Counted from the first letter of the stretch, positions 49,237 to 62,623 are shown. The stretch is DNA of 64,000 nucleotides from Scolanthus callimorphus (GCA_033964015.1 CM066913.1:23149854-23213853), one strand, 5' to 3'. The notes: generated by a model not told the origin, from the letters alone. Made by a program: numbers and translations.

Positions 49237-49933
49237 CGCTCACATCAAATGCGGCTCTTGAAAACAAAGTGATTACGCACCGCTTGTGATAGAGAAAACA
49301 TTAAAACATCGATACAGTAATGATGCGGCCCCTTCTACGAAGTTCGTAGCGCCCTTCGCGAGGCAGCAAAAAAACGAAAACATCGTTTTCTTCTTAAACA
49401 GAGATTTCCGAGTCGAATCGAGCGACATCTGAGAGGCAGTGGCCATCCCCTTACAATACTAACAACGAGGGCCATGTGTTAGAAGACTGTAACAGGTCAA
49501 TGTGCTACCCTCGATACAATAAGGATTATCGTATCGTATGGTATCGTAGAGTGAGAATCTTGTACAACTTGAAGACGTCTCATCGATCACCCCAAGCATC
49601 TATGCTTAATATTTAAATGCTTAAAAAATAACCCTAATCTAGCTGATGTCTAGATGACGAGCGGAGGCCCCAAACAATTTAAGATGACATGGGACTTTGA
49701 TTCCTGGAAGACAGCGTAGAGCGGACGAATTGAAATCGATCAAATTTAGCGCTTCTCACAAATTTCTTCGTGGCCCAATGGAGAAAATCAGTTGTAAACG
49801 CAACAGGCGCATGTCGTCCACACTTACTTGGGATAACATTGAAACCATCAGCATTGTTGATTGGAGAGATTATAGCCAAAAATAAAATGATAAGGGTATG
49901 GGCAGGGCAGAATACAAAAGGTAAAGAGGTAAA

Positions 49934-50005
49934 TGCGTCGGCCGGGAATCGAACCTGGGTCAACTGCTTGGAAGGCAGCTATGCTCACCACTATACCACC
50001 GACGC
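49934..50005 (-). tRNA. tRNA-Gly(UCC), unit 19, A51 T-stem variant
   Basis: Last copy with the A51-C63 mismatch; its partner Lys gene is already back to consensus, so the Gly and Lys variant runs are offset by one gene. Confidence 0.85.
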
Positions 50006-50853
50006 CTCAGATGCGAAAAGTTTATTGATCAAATCAAAACATGTTTCTGTTGTCGCTGATTTGTGTAGCTTCGTTTCAATTAAATAGGAGCAAAATCATT
50101 CGCGAGCAACAATGATGATATGCAGCAAACCTATACGGCAGTGGGCTTGCATCCATCAGGATTCGACAGTGACCCGCACGGGTACATCGCACCATGACAC
50201 CAGGAACCCATCAATAGGAGTCTCCATCTACTCCACTTAGTCCAGACACATGCATGCAGAATCTATTTTTAGACTGTGGATTTTGAATTTAAACGGCAAA
50301 TTGGATTTGATGTGCTGGTTTCAACGCGTGCACTCTTTATTTTGTAAGAGGGGCCATAATTTGTACCAATATGACAACTAATTAACGCAGGTTTAAAAAA
50401 TCTAAAAAAGTAAAGAAAAACTTTTGGGCTTATCTCCGGTGTAATAACCTGTCATTGCTCACAAACTGCGTCACAAAGCTTCCTTTGTTTGGTAGAACGA
50501 ATCATGATGAAATAAGAACTGAACACAAAGGTGTCCTCTGGAAATGGTTATTACACCGGAGTTAACCCAACTATTGTACTCTTGTGCTTGGCTGCCAACT
50601 AATAGGTGATGGAGAATGCTTTAGATGGGCTAGTCGGTAGAGCATGATACTGTTGCCAGTATAAAGCAATGTAGAAATCGATTATAAAGAACAATGACTT
50701 GGTACAACGTACTAAAAAAGGAAGACATTGATCTAAGAAACTTCTCGGAAGTTCGGCGTGTGAGGTAGGCGACTGTTTTTTCTTTTAGCTGAGGCTGAAA
50801 ACGAACATTCTACTACGTCGTGGTAGTTAGACAAACGATTAAAATAAAGACTA

Positions 50854-50926
50854 CGCCCAACGTGGGGCTCGAACCCACGACCCTGAGATTAAGAGTCTCA
50901 TGCTCTACCGACTGAGCTAGCCGGGC
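50854..50926 (-). tRNA. tRNA-Lys(CUU), unit 19
   Basis: Consensus gene. The coding-strand upstream base pattern GGGCCACTCAC (rather than GGGCCGCTCAC) is shared with unit 20 only. Confidence 0.95.
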
Positions 50927-51623
50927 CACTCACATCAAATGCGGCTCTTGAAAACAAAGTGATTACGCACCGCTTGTGATAGAGAAAACATTAAAACATC
51001 GATACAGTAATGATGCGGCCCCTTCTACGAAGTTCGTAGCGCCCTTCGCGAGGCAGCAAAAAAACGAAAACATCGTTTTCTTCTTAAACAGAGATTTCCG
51101 AGTCGAATCGAGCGACATCTGAGAGGCAGTGGCCATCCCCTTACAATACTAACAACGAGGGCCATGTGTTAGAAGACTGTAACAGGTCAATGTGCTACCC
51201 TCGATACAATAAGGATTATCGCATCGTATGGTATCGTAGAGTGAGAATCTTGTACAACATGAAGACGTCTCATCGATCACCCCAAGCATCTATGCTTAAT
51301 ATTTAAATGCTTAAAAAATAACCCTAATCTAGCTGATGTCTAGATGACGAGCGGAGGCCCCAAACAATTTAAGATGACATGGGACTTTGATTCCTGGAAG
51401 ACAGCGTAGAGCGGACGAATTGAAAGCGATCAAATTAGCGCTTCTCACAAATTTCTTCGTGGCGCAATGGAGAAAATCAGTTGTAAACGCAACAGGCGCA
51501 TGTCGTCCACACTTACTTGGGATAACATTGAAACCATCAACATTGTTGATTGGAGAGATTATAGCCAAAAATAAAATGATAAGGGGTATGGGCAGGGCAG
51601 AATACAAAAGGTAAAGAGGTAAA

Positions 51624-51695
51624 TGCGTCGGCCGGGAATCGAACCCGGGTCAACTGCTTGGAAGGCAGCTATGCTCACCACTATACCACCGACGC
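51624..51695 (-). tRNA. tRNA-Gly(UCC), unit 20
   Basis: Consensus gene with fully paired stems. Confidence 0.95.
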
Positions 51696-52543
51696 CTCAG
51701 ATGCGAAAAGTTTATTGATCAAATCAAAACATGTTTCTGTTGTCGCTGATTTGTGTAGCTTCGTTTCAGTTAAATAGGAGCAAAATCATTCGCGAGCAAC
51801 AATGATGATATGCAGCAAACCTATACGGCAGTGGGCTTGCATCCATCAGGATTCGACAGTGACCCGCACGGGTACATCGCACCATGACACCAGGAACCCA
51901 TCAATAGGAGTCTCCATCTACTCCACTTAGTCCAGACACATGCATGCAGAATCTATTTTTAGACTGTGGATTTTGAATTTAAACGGCAAATTGGATTTGA
52001 TGTGCTGGTTTCAACGCGTGCACTCTTTATTTTGTAAGAGGGGCCATAATTTGTACCAATATGACAACTAATTAACGCAGGTTTAAAAAATCTAAAAAAG
52101 TAAAGAAAAACTTTTGGGCTTATCTCCGGTGTAATAACCTGTCATTGCTCACAAACTGCGTCACAAAGCTTCCTTTGTTTGGTAGAACGAATCATGATGA
52201 AATAAGAACTGAACACAAAGGTGTCCTCTGGAAATGGTTATTGCACCGGAGTTAACCCAACTATTGTACTCTTGTGCTTGGCTGCCAACTAATAGGTGAT
52301 GGAGAATGCTTTAGATGGGCTAGTCGGTAGAGCATGATACTGTTGCCAGTATAAAGCAATGTAGAAATCGATTATAAAGAACAATGACTTGGTACAACGT
52401 ACTAAAAAAGGAAGACATTGATCTGAGAAACTTCTCGGAAGTTCGGCGTGTGAGGTAGGCGACTGTTTTTTCTTTTAGCTGAGGCTGAAAACGAACATTC
52501 TACTACGTCGTGGTAGTTAGACAAACGATTAAAATAAAGACTA

Positions 52544-52616
52544 CGCCCAACGTGGGGCTCGAACCCACGACCCTGAGATTAAGAGTCTCATGCTCTACCG
52601 ACTGAGCTAGCCGGGC
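52544..52616 (-). tRNA. tRNA-Lys(CUU), unit 20
   Basis: Consensus gene; flank shared with unit 19. Confidence 0.95.
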
Positions 52617-53314
52617 CACTCACATCAAATGCGGCTCTTGAAAACAAAGTGATTACGCAACGCTTGTGATAGAGAAAACATTAAAACATCGATACAGTAA
52701 TGATGCGGCCCCTTCTACGAAGTTCGTAGCGCCCTTCGCGAGGCAGCAAAAAAACGAAAACATCGTTTTCTTCTTAAACAGAGATTTCCGAGTCGAATCG
52801 AGCGACATCTGAGAGGCAGTGGCCATCCCCTTACAATACTAACAACGAGGGCCATGTGTTAGAAGACTGTAACAGGTCAATGTGCTACCCTCGATACAAT
52901 AAGGATTATCGTATCGTATGGTATCGTAGAGTGAGAATCTTGTACAACATGAAGACGTCTCATCGATCACCCCAAGCATCTATGCTTAATATTTAAATGC
53001 TTAAAAAATAACCCTAATCTAGCTGATGTCTAGATGACGAGCGGAGGCCCCAAACAATTTAAGATGACATGGGACTTTGATTCCTGGAAGACAGCGTAGA
53101 GCGGACGAATTGAAAGCGATCAAATTTAGCGCTTCTCACAAATTTCTTCGTGGCGCAATGGAGAAAATCAGTTGTAAACGCAACAGGCGCATGTCGTCCA
53201 CACTTACTTGGGATAACATTGAAACCATCAACATTGTTGATTGGAGAGATTATAGCCAAAAATAAAATGATAAGGGGTATGGGCAGGGCAGAATACAAAA
53301 GGTAAAGAGGTAAA

Positions 53315-53386
53315 TGCGTCGGCCGGGAATCGAACACGGGTCAACTGCTTGGAAGGCAGCTATGCTCACCACTATACCACCGACAC
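53315..53386 (-). tRNA. tRNA-Gly(UCC), unit 21, double variant
   Basis: C2 is changed to T (wobble with G71) and G52 to T (mismatch with C62, box B TGTTCGA). Both changes are also present in the unit 14 pseudogene. Likely impaired. Confidence 0.75.
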
Positions 53387-54235
53387 CTCAGATGCGCAAA
53401 GTTCAGTGATCAAATCAAAACATGTTTCTGTTGTCGCTGATTTGTGTCGCTTCGTTTCAATTAAATAGGAACAAAATCATTCGCGAGCAACAATGATGAT
53501 ATGCAGCAAACCTATAGGGCAGTGGGCTTGCATCCATCAGGATTCGACAGTAACCCGCACGGGTACATCGTACCATGACACCAGGAACCCATCAATAGGA
53601 GTCTCCATCTACTCCACTTAGTCCAGACACATGCATGCAGAATCTATTTTTAGACTGTGGATTTTGAATTTAAACGGCAAATTGGATTTGATGTGCTGGT
53701 TTCAACGCGTGCACTCTTTATTTTGAGAGAGGGGCCATAATTTGTACCAATATGACAACTAATTAACACAGGTTTAAAAAATCTAAAAAAAGTAAAGAAA
53801 AACTATTGGGCTTATCTCCGGTGTAATAACCTGTCATTGCTCACAAACTGCGTCACAAAGCTTCCTTTGTTTGGTAGAACGAATCATGATGAAATAAGAA
53901 CTGAACACAAAGGTGTCCTCTGGAAATGGTTATTACACCGGAGTTAACCCAACTATTGTACTCTTGTGCTTGGCTGCCAACTAATAGGTGATGGAGAATG
54001 CTTTAGATGGGCTAGTCGGTAGAGCATGATACTGTTGCCAGTATAAAGCAATGTAGAAATCGATTATAAAGAACAATGACTTGGTACAACGTACTAAAAA
54101 AGGAAGACATTGATCTAAGAAACTTCTCGGAAGTTCGGCGTGTGAGGTAGGCGACTGTTTTTTCTTTTAGCTGAGGCTGAAAACGAACATTCTACTACGT
54201 CGTGGTAGTTAGACAAACGACTAAAATAAAGACTA

Positions 54236-54308
54236 CGCCCAACGTGGGGCTCGAACCCACGACCCTGAGATTAAGAGTCTCATGCTCTACCGACTGAGCT
54301 AGCCGGGC
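54236..54308 (-). tRNA. tRNA-Lys(CUU), unit 21
   Basis: Consensus gene. Confidence 0.95.
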
Positions 54309-55006
54309 CGCTCACATCAAATGCGGCTCTTGAAAACAAAGTGATTACGCACCGCTTGTGATAGAGAAAACATTAAAACATCGATACAGTAATGATGCGG
54401 CCCCTTCTACGAAGTTCGTAGCGCCCTTCGCGAGGCAGCAAAAAAAACGAAAACATCGTTTTCTTCTTAAACAGAGATTTCCGAGTCGAATCGAGCGACA
54501 TCTGAGAGGCAGTGGCCATCCCCTTACAATACTAACAACGAGGGCCATGTGTTAGAAGACTGTAACAGGTCAATGTGCTACCCTCGATACAATAAGGATT
54601 ATCGTATCGTATGGTATCGTAGAGTGAGAATCTTGTACAACATGAAGACGTCTCATCGATCACCCCAAGCATCTATGCTTAATATTTAAATGCTTAAAAA
54701 TAACCCTAATCTAGCTGATGTCTAGATGACGAGCGGAGGCCCCAAACAATTTAAGATGACATGGGACTTTGATTCCTGGAAGACAGCGTAGAGCGGACGA
54801 ATTGAAAGCGATCAAATTTAGCGCTTCTCACAAATTTCTTCGTGGCGCAATGGAGAAAATCAGTTGTAAACGCAACAGGCGCATGTCGTCCAAACTTACT
54901 TGGGATAACATTGAAACCATCAACATTGTTGATTGGAGAGATTATAGCCAAAAATAAAATGATAAGGGGTATGGGCAGGGCAGAATACAAAAGGCAAAGA
55001 GGTAAA

Positions 55007-55078
55007 TGCGTCGGCCGGGAATCGAACCCGGGTCAACTGCTTGGAAGGCAGCTATGCTCACCACTATACCACCGACAC
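55007..55078 (-). tRNA. tRNA-Gly(UCC), unit 22, C2T variant
   Basis: Only C2 is changed to T, giving a tolerable T2-G71 wobble in the acceptor stem. Probably functional. Confidence 0.9.
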
Positions 55079-55348
55079 CTCAGATGCGCAAAGTTCAGTG
55101 ATCAAATCAAAACATGTTTCTGTTGTCGCTGATTTGTGTCGCTTGGTTTCAATTAAATAGGAACAAAATCATTCGCGAGCAACAATGATGATATGCAGCA
55201 AACCTATAGGGCAGTGGGCTTGCATCCATCAGGATTCGACGGTAACCCGCACGGGTACATCGTACCATGACACCAGGAAGCCATCAATAGGAGTCTCCAT
55301 CTACTCCACTTAGTCCAGACACATGCATGCACAATCTATTTTTAGACT

Positions 55349-55857
55349 GTGGATTTTGAATTTAAACGGCAAATTGGATTTGATGTGCTGGTTTCAACGC
55401 GTGCACTCTTTATTTTGTGAGAGGGGCCATAATTTGTACCAATATGACAACTAATTAACGCAGGTTTAAAAATCTAAAAAAGTAAAGAAAAACTTTTGGG
55501 CTTATCTCCGGTGTAATAACCTGTCATTGCTCACAAACTGCGTCACAAAGCTTCCTTTGTTTGGTAGAACGAATCATGATGAAATAAGAACTGTGGATTT
55601 TGAATTTAAAAGGCAAATTGGATTTGATGTGCTGTTTTCAACGCGTGCACTCTTATTTTGAGAGAGGGGCCATAATTTGTACCAATATGACAACTAATTA
55701 ACGCAGGTTTAAAAATCTAAAAAAGTAAAGAAAAACTTTTACGCTTATCTCCGGTGTAATAACCTGTCATTGCTCACAAACTGCGTCACAAAGCTTCCTT
55801 TGTTTGGTCACAAAGCTTCCTTTGTTTGGTAGAACGAATCATGATGAAATAAGAACT
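55349..55857. repeat. Partial tandem duplication inside unit 22
   Basis: About 245 bp of spacer (from TGGATTTTGAATTT to AAGAACTG) occur twice, at 55349-55593 and 55594-55857. The second copy carries an extra 22-bp tandem duplication (CACAAAGCTTCCTTTGTTTGG, near 55788-55830). The 142-bp MITE's left half is included in the duplicated part. Confidence 0.8.
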
Positions 55858-56085
55858 GAACACAAAGGTGTCCTCTGGGAATGGCTATTACACCGGAGTT
55901 AACCCAACTATTGTACTATTGTGCTTGGCTGCCAACTAATAGGTGATGGAGAATGCTTTAGATGGGCTAGTCGTGGCCAGCATGATACTGTTGCCAGTAT
56001 AAAGCAATGTACAAATCGATTTTAAAGAACAATGACTTGGTACAACGTACTAAAAAAGGAAGACAAACGACTAAAATAAAGACTA

Positions 56086-56158
56086 CGCCCAACGTGGGGC
56101 TCGAACCCACGACCCTGAGATTAAGAGTCTCATGCTCTACCGACTGAGCTAGCCGGGC
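56086..56158 (-). tRNA. tRNA-Lys(CUU), unit 22
   Basis: Consensus gene. About 80 bp of the spacer just beyond its 3' end are deleted (AGGAAGACAAACGAC junction near 56063), as in units 24 and 25, but the terminator T-run remains. Confidence 0.95.
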
Positions 56159-56314
56159 CGCTCACATCAAATGCTGCTCTTGAAAACAAAGTGATTACGC
56201 ACCGCTTGTGATAGAGAAAACATTAAAACATCGATACAGTAATAATGCGGCCCCTTCTACGAAGTTCGTAGCGCCCTTCGCGAGGCAGCAAAAAAAACGC
56301 AAACATCGTTTTCT

Positions 56315-57945
56315 AGACTAGACGAAATATCAGAAAATTGCAATATTTAAGGCGCATGAGGCATTTTTTAGTAAAAGCTGGCAACAAGAGTTTTCTTATG
56401 TAATTTTTCACGCTGAATCCGAATTTTCTTGTTGCCATCCCTGATTTTGCATTTTAATGAGTGAAAATGACGTCATCATGATTGACAGCTGTTCGCGAAT
56501 AGTTCGAAAAATAGTTTTGTCGCTATATTTCAAATTCGAACGAATATTTAACTTGAACAGGATAGTTTAGAATGTTCTATACGAATGATTGTCGTATTAT
56601 TCGGATATGGCGCTGCTGTGATATTCAAAATGGCGGATCCAAGATGGCCGCCATATCGTCAAATTTTTTTTTAGAAACTATCAGTCTGGTAGTCAAAAAG
56701 ACATGGAAATAAATACCTGACAATGAATTCAAGGTATCACAGTATGAAATGCAGTGCTGCTGGTCGAATGAAGCCATATTAAATATATAAAAGGCAAATC
56801 AATATGAAAAGGTGAATCAGATTCACCGCCGCTTGATTTTACGATCTAAACGATATCACCATTTTCGATGATCATCCTTAGTCCCGGCAACAAAACTGTG
56901 CCTTTGAAGTCCTTATATCAAAAGTTCGTTCACAGCGATCATGCAATCTGCTGACCCCGTGGCATAATCGAAAAATAGCGGAAACCTCTCAGGACCAGCA
57001 GAAAACCTCAAAAGGAAACCTCAGACAAGAAAGGGGTTGGAATAGGAAAGGGCTTTCAAGCATAGAGAGGAAAGCTACTCCGAGGACAAATTAAAGTCTT
57101 ACATTCGCTACTTTTGCTTATAAGTTCAAAGTTGCTACCACCAGGCTATAAAAAAAAATCGGAAAAGGCTGGAGCAACGCCTAAATTGCCATAGAATGAT
57201 TTCCCCCTTTATCCCTGCTTTTTTCTTATCATCATTTATTCCTGTGTGTGTAAGAGGAATATTCTGCATGCATTTAAAGCAATAGTCGTAGATGTATTTG
57301 ACTCAGTGATAGGCTTTGAAGCCAAAGTCATAGTGAGAACTTTTACAGTTGTCATAGTGAGAACTTTTACAGTAGGGACGACTAAGTTGCTATATACGAC
57401 TAAGTTGTAGGATTGCGCTTCCTACCTAAATTCACTAACAACAATCATATATTTGCCTATATATTATTCTCTTTCCACCATAATCGTCATTTGCTACTTT
57501 TAATGTATTGCAAAATCGTTTAAGTTTTGTCTTTTATATTTGTTTAAGTTTAGCCTTTGAACGTGATGGCCTCAAACAATCAACAGATATCCAAAATGGC
57601 GGCACGGCGGCCATCTTGGATCCGCCATTTTGGATGACGTTCTACGCCCATCAGTCACCCTATCCCATAATATAGATACATTTTTTTGAATACCACATTG
57701 CCACTTATACATTTGAATTTCACTGGCCGTTAAAATTTGAAAAGAAAAATCGGCGAAAAATTCATTGTAGAGGTTTGTGTGACAGCTGTCAATCATGACG
57801 TCATTTCACCTCTTAAAATGCAAAATCTGCGTTGGCAACAAAAAAATTCGGATTCAGCGTAAAATTTCGCATAAGATGGCACTTGTTGCCAGCTTTTACT
57901 AAAAAATGCCACATGAAGTACGATTTCCGAAAGTTCGTCTAGCTA
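56315..57945. mobile_element. 1.6-kb non-autonomous TIR element
   Basis: Splits a unit at CATCGTTTTCT / TTCTTTTTAAACAG, with TTCT at both borders as a possible 4-bp target duplication. Long imperfect inverted termini: outer ends CTAGACGAA...TTC, then a closely matched GGCATTTTTTAGTAAAAGCT block, then GACAGCTGT and a GGCGGATCCAAGATGGCCGC block about 320 bases in from each end. The interior (about 56670-57590) has no transposase ORF; it contains a 17-bp palindrome GGTGAATCAGATTCACC near 56813 and a short tandem duplication near 57330-57375. Family not recognised. Confidence 0.75.
57590..57635. repeat. Hairpin with nested GGCGG/CCGCC arms
   Basis: ATCCAAAATGGCGG ... CCGCCATTTTGGAT form a local hairpin within the right inverted terminus. 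The inner part also pairs with the left terminus block at about 56630-56655. Confidence 0.75.
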
Positions 57946-58491
57946 TTCTTTTTAAACAGAGATTTCCGAGTCGAGTCGAGCGACATCTGAGAGGCAATGG
58001 CCATCCCCTTACAATACTAACAACGAGGGCCATGTGTTAGAAGACTGTAACAGGTCAATGTGCTACCCTCGATACAATAAGGATTATCGTATCGTATGGT
58101 ATCGTAGAGTGAGAATCTTGTACAACATGAAGACGTCTCATCCATCACCCCAAGCATCTATGCTTAATATTTAATGCTTAAAAAATAACCCTAATCTAGC
58201 TGATGTCTAGATGACGAGCGGAGGCCCCAAACAAGTTAAGATGACATGGGACTTTGATTCCTGGAAGACAGCGTAGAGCGGACGAATTGAAAGCGATCAA
58301 ATTTAGCGCTTCTCACAAATTTCTTCGTGGCGCAATGGAGAAAATCAGTTGTAAACGCAACAGGCGCATGTCGTCCACACTTACTTGGGATAACATTGAA
58401 ACCATCAACATTGTTGATTGGAGAGATTATAGCCAAAAATAAAATGATAATTGGTATGGGCAGGGCAGAATACAAAAGATAAAGAGGTAAA

Positions 58492-58563
58492 TGCTTCGGC
58501 CGGGAATCGAACCCGGGTCAACTGCTTGGAAGGCAGCTATGCTCACCACTATACCACCGACAC
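58492..58563 (-). tRNA. tRNA-Gly(UCC), unit 23, acceptor-stem variant
   Basis: 5' strand GTGTCGG against 3' CCGAAGC: a T2-G71 wobble plus a G3-A70 mismatch. T and anticodon arms are consensus. Function is doubtful. Confidence 0.78.
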
Positions 58564-59410
58564 CTCAGATGCGCAAAGTTCAGTGATCAAATCAAAACAT
58601 GTTTCTGTTGTCGCTGATTTGTGTCGCTTGGTTTCAATTAAATAGGAACAAAATCATTCGCGAGCAACAATGATGATATGCAGCAAACCTATAGGGCAGT
58701 GGGCTTGCATCCATCAGGATTCGACAGTAACCCGCACGGGTACATCGTACCATGACACCAGGAACCCATCAATAGGAGTCTCCATCTACTCCACTTAGTC
58801 CAGACACATGCATGCAGAATCTATTTTTAGACTGTGGATTTTGAATTTAAACGGCAAATTTTATTTGATGTGCTCGTTTCAACGCGTGCACTCTTTATTT
58901 TGAGAGAGGGGCCATAACTTGTACCAATATGACAACTAATTAACGCAGGTTTAAAAAATCTAAAAAAGTTAAGAAAAACTATTAGGCTTATCTCCGGTGT
59001 AATAACCTGTCATTGCTCACAAACTGCGTCACAAAGCTTCCTTTGTTTGGTAGAACGAATCATGATGAAATAAGAACTGAACACAAAGGTGTCCTCTGGA
59101 AATGGTTATTACACCGGAGATAACCCAACTATTGTACTCTTGTGCTTGGCTGCCAACTAATAGGTGATGGAGAATGCTTTAGATGGGCTAGTCGGTAGAG
59201 CATGATACTGTTGCCAGTATAAAGCAATGTAGAAATCGATTATAAAGAACAATGACTTGGTACAACGTACTAAAAAGGAAGACATTGATCTAAGAAACTT
59301 CTCGGAAGTTCGGCGTGTGAGGTAGGCGACTGTTTTTTCTTTTAGCTGAGGCTGAAAACGAACATTCTACTACGTCGTGGTAGTTAGACAAACGACTAAA
59401 ATAAAGACTA

Positions 59411-59483
59411 CGCCCAACGTGGGGCTCGAACCCACGACCCTGAGATTAAGAGTCTCATGCTCTACCGACTGAGCTAGCCGGGC
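59411..59483 (-). tRNA. tRNA-Lys(CUU), unit 23
   Basis: Consensus gene in a full-length spacer, unlike its neighbours in units 22, 24 and 25. Confidence 0.95.
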
Positions 59484-60179
59484 CGCTCACATCAAATGCG
59501 GCTCTTGAAAACAAAGTGATTACGCACCGCTTGTGATAGAGAAAACATTAAAACATCGATACAGTAATGATGCGTCCCCTTCTACGAAGTTCGTAGCGCC
59601 CTTCGCGAGGCAGCAAAAAAAACGCAAACATCGTTTTCTTCTTAAACAGAGATTTCCGAGTCGAATCGAGCGACATCTGAGAGGCAATGGCCATCCCCTT
59701 ACAATACAAACAACGAGGGCCATGTGTTAGAAGACTGTAACAGGTCAATGTGCTACCCTCGATACAATAAGGATTATCGTATCGTATGGTATCGTAGAGT
59801 GAGAATCTTGTACAACATGAAGACGTCTCATCGATCACCCCAAGCATCTATGCTTAATATTTAAATGCTTAAAAATATCCCTAATCTAGCTGATGTCTAG
59901 ATGACGAGCGGAAGCCCCAAACAACTTAAGATGACATGGGACTTTGATTCCTGGAAGACAGCGTAGAGCGGACGAATTGAAAGCGATCAAATTTAGCGCT
60001 TCTCACAAATTTCTTCGTGGCGCAATGGAGAAAATCAGTTGTAAACGCAACAGGCGCATGTCTTCCACACTTACTTGGGATAACATTGAAACCATCAACA
60101 TTGTTGATTGGAGAGATTATAGCCAAAATAAAATGATAAGGGGTATGGCAGGGCAGAATACAAAAGGTAAAGAGGTAAA

Positions 60180-60251
60180 TGCGTCGGCCGGGAATCGAAC
60201 CCGGGTCAACTGCTTGGAAGGCAGCTATGCTCACCACTATACCACCGACGC
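60180..60251 (-). tRNA. tRNA-Gly(UCC), unit 24
   Basis: Consensus gene. Confidence 0.95.
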
Positions 60252-61016
60252 CTCAGATGCGCAAAGCTTAGTGATCAAATCAAAACATGTTTCTGTTGTC
60301 GCTGATTTGTGTCGCTTCGTTTCAATTAAATAGGAACAAAATCATTCGCGAGCAACAATGATGATATGCAGCAAACCTATACGGCAGTGGGCTTGCATCC
60401 ATCAGGATTCGACAGTAACCCGCACGGGTACATCGTACCATGACACCAGGAACCCATCAACAGGAGTCTCCATCTACTCCACTTAGTCCAGACACATGCA
60501 TGCAGAATCTATTTTTAGACTGTGGATTTTGAATTTAAACGGCAAATTGGGTTTGATGTGCTGGTTTCAACGCGTGCACTCTTTATTTTGAGAGAGGGGC
60601 CATAATTTGTACCAATATGACAACTAATTACGCAGGTTTAAAAAATCTAAAAAAGTAAAGAAAAACTTTTGGGCTTATCTCCGGTGTAATAACCTGTCAT
60701 TGCTCACAAACTGCGTCAGAAAGGTTCCTTTGTTTGGTCACAAAGCTTCCTTTGTTTGGTAGAACGAATCATGATGAAATAAGAACTGAACACAAAGGTG
60801 TCCTCTGGGAATGGTTATTACACCGGAGTTAACCCAACTATTGTACTCTTGTGCTTGGCTGCCAACTAATAGGTGATGGAGAATGCTTTAGATGGCTAGT
60901 CGTGGCCAGCATGATACTGTTGCCAGTATAAAGCAATGTACAAATCGATTATAAAGAACAATGACTTGGTACAACGTACTAAAAAAGGAAGACAAACGAC
61001 TAAAATAAAGACTACG

Positions 61017-61089
61017 CGCCCAACGTGGGGCTCGAACCCACGACCCTGAGATTAAGAGTCTCATGCTCTACCGACTGAGCTAGCCGGGC
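61017..61089 (-). tRNA. tRNA-Lys(CUU), unit 24
   Basis: Consensus gene; two extra bases (CG) sit immediately after its 3' end compared with the other copies. Confidence 0.94.
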
Positions 61090-61787
61090 CGCTCACATCA
61101 AATGCGGCTCTTGAAAACAAAGTGATCACGCACCGCTTGTGATAGAGAAACATTAAAACATCGATACAGTAATGATGCGTCCCCTTCTACGAAGTTCGTA
61201 GCGCCCTTCGCGAGGCAGCAAAAAAAAACGCAAACATCGTTTTCTTCTTAAACAGAGATTTCCGAGTCGAATCGAGCGACATCTGAGAGGCAATGGCCAT
61301 CCCCTTACAATACAAACAACGAGGGCCATGTGTTAGAAGACTGTAACAGGTCAATGTGCTACCCTCGATACAATAAGGATTATCGTATCGTATGGTATCG
61401 TAGAGTGAGAATCTTGTACAACATGAAGACGTCTCATCGATCACCCCAAGCATCTATGCTTAATATTTAAATGCTTAAAAAATAACCCTAATCTAGCTGA
61501 TGTCTAGATGACGAGCGGAGGCCCCAAACAATTTAAGATGACATGGGACTTTGATTCCTGGAAGACAGCGTAGAGCGGACGAATTGAAAGCGATCAATTT
61601 AGCGCTTCTCACAAATTTCTTCGTGGCGCAATGGAGAAAACCAGTTGTAAACGCAACAGGCGCATGTCTTCCACACTTACTTGGGATAACATTGAAACCA
61701 TCAACATTGTTGATTGGAGAGATTATAGCCAAAAATAAAATGATAAGGGGTATGGGCAGGGCAGAATACAAAAGGTAAAGAGGTAAA

Positions 61788-61859
61788 TGCGTCGGCCGGG
61801 AATCGAACCCGGGTCAACTGCTTGGAAGGCAGCTATGCTCACCACTATACCACCGACGC
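61788..61859 (-). tRNA. tRNA-Gly(UCC), unit 25
   Basis: Consensus gene. Confidence 0.95.
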
Positions 61860-62623
61860 CTCAGATGCGCAAAGCTTAGTGATCAAATCAAAACATGTTT
61901 CTGTTGTCGCTGATTTGTGTCGCTTCGTTTCAATTAAATAGGAACAAAATCATTCGCGAGCAACAATGATGATATGCAGCAAACCTATACGGCAGTGGGC
62001 TTGCATCCATCAGGATTCGACAGTAACCCGCACGGGTACATCGTACCATGACACCAGGAACCCATCAATAGGAGTCTCCATCTACTCCACTTAGTCCAGA
62101 CACATGCATGCAGAATCTATTTTTAGACTGTGGATTTTGAATTTAAACGGCAAATTGGGTTTGATGTGCTGGTTTCAACGCGTGCACTCTTTATTTTGAG
62201 AGAGGGGCCATAATTTGTACCAATATGACAACTAATTAACGCAGGTTTAAAAAATCTAAAAAAGTAAAGAAAAACTTTTGGGCTTATCTCCGGTGTAATA
62301 ACCTGTCATTGCTCACAAACTGCGTCAGAAAGGTTCCTTTGTTTGGTCACAAAGCTTCCTTTGTTTGGTAGAACGAATCATGATGAAATAAGAACTGAAC
62401 ACAAAGGTGTCCTCTGGGAATGGTTATTACACCGGAGTTAACCCAACTATTGTACTCTTGTGCTTGGCTGCCAACTAATAGGTGATGGAGAATGCTTTAG
62501 ATGGGCTAGTCGTGGCCAGCATGATACTGTTGCCAGTATAAAGCAATGTACAAATCGATTATAAGAACAATGACTTGGTACAACGTACTAAAAAAGGAAG
62601 ACAAACGACTAAAATAAAGACTA

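Larger units (their letters stand above)
36609..56314 (-). repeat. tRNA array, units 11 to 22 and start of unit 23
   Basis: Uninterrupted array. Gly gene starts: 36651, 38328, 39789, 41482, 43171, 44862, 46553, 48244, 49934, 51624, 53315 and 55007. The subfamily changes between units 13 and 14: from 41.0 kb on, units show CGATACAATAAGG, GTAAACGCAACAGG and GATAAGGGGTATGG. Units 15-19 are virtually identical at 1,690-1,691 bp. Unit 13 is short (1,461 bp from the previous Gly gene) because about 230 bp of spacer are missing at 39664. Spacers contain no supported gene. Confidence 0.95.
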
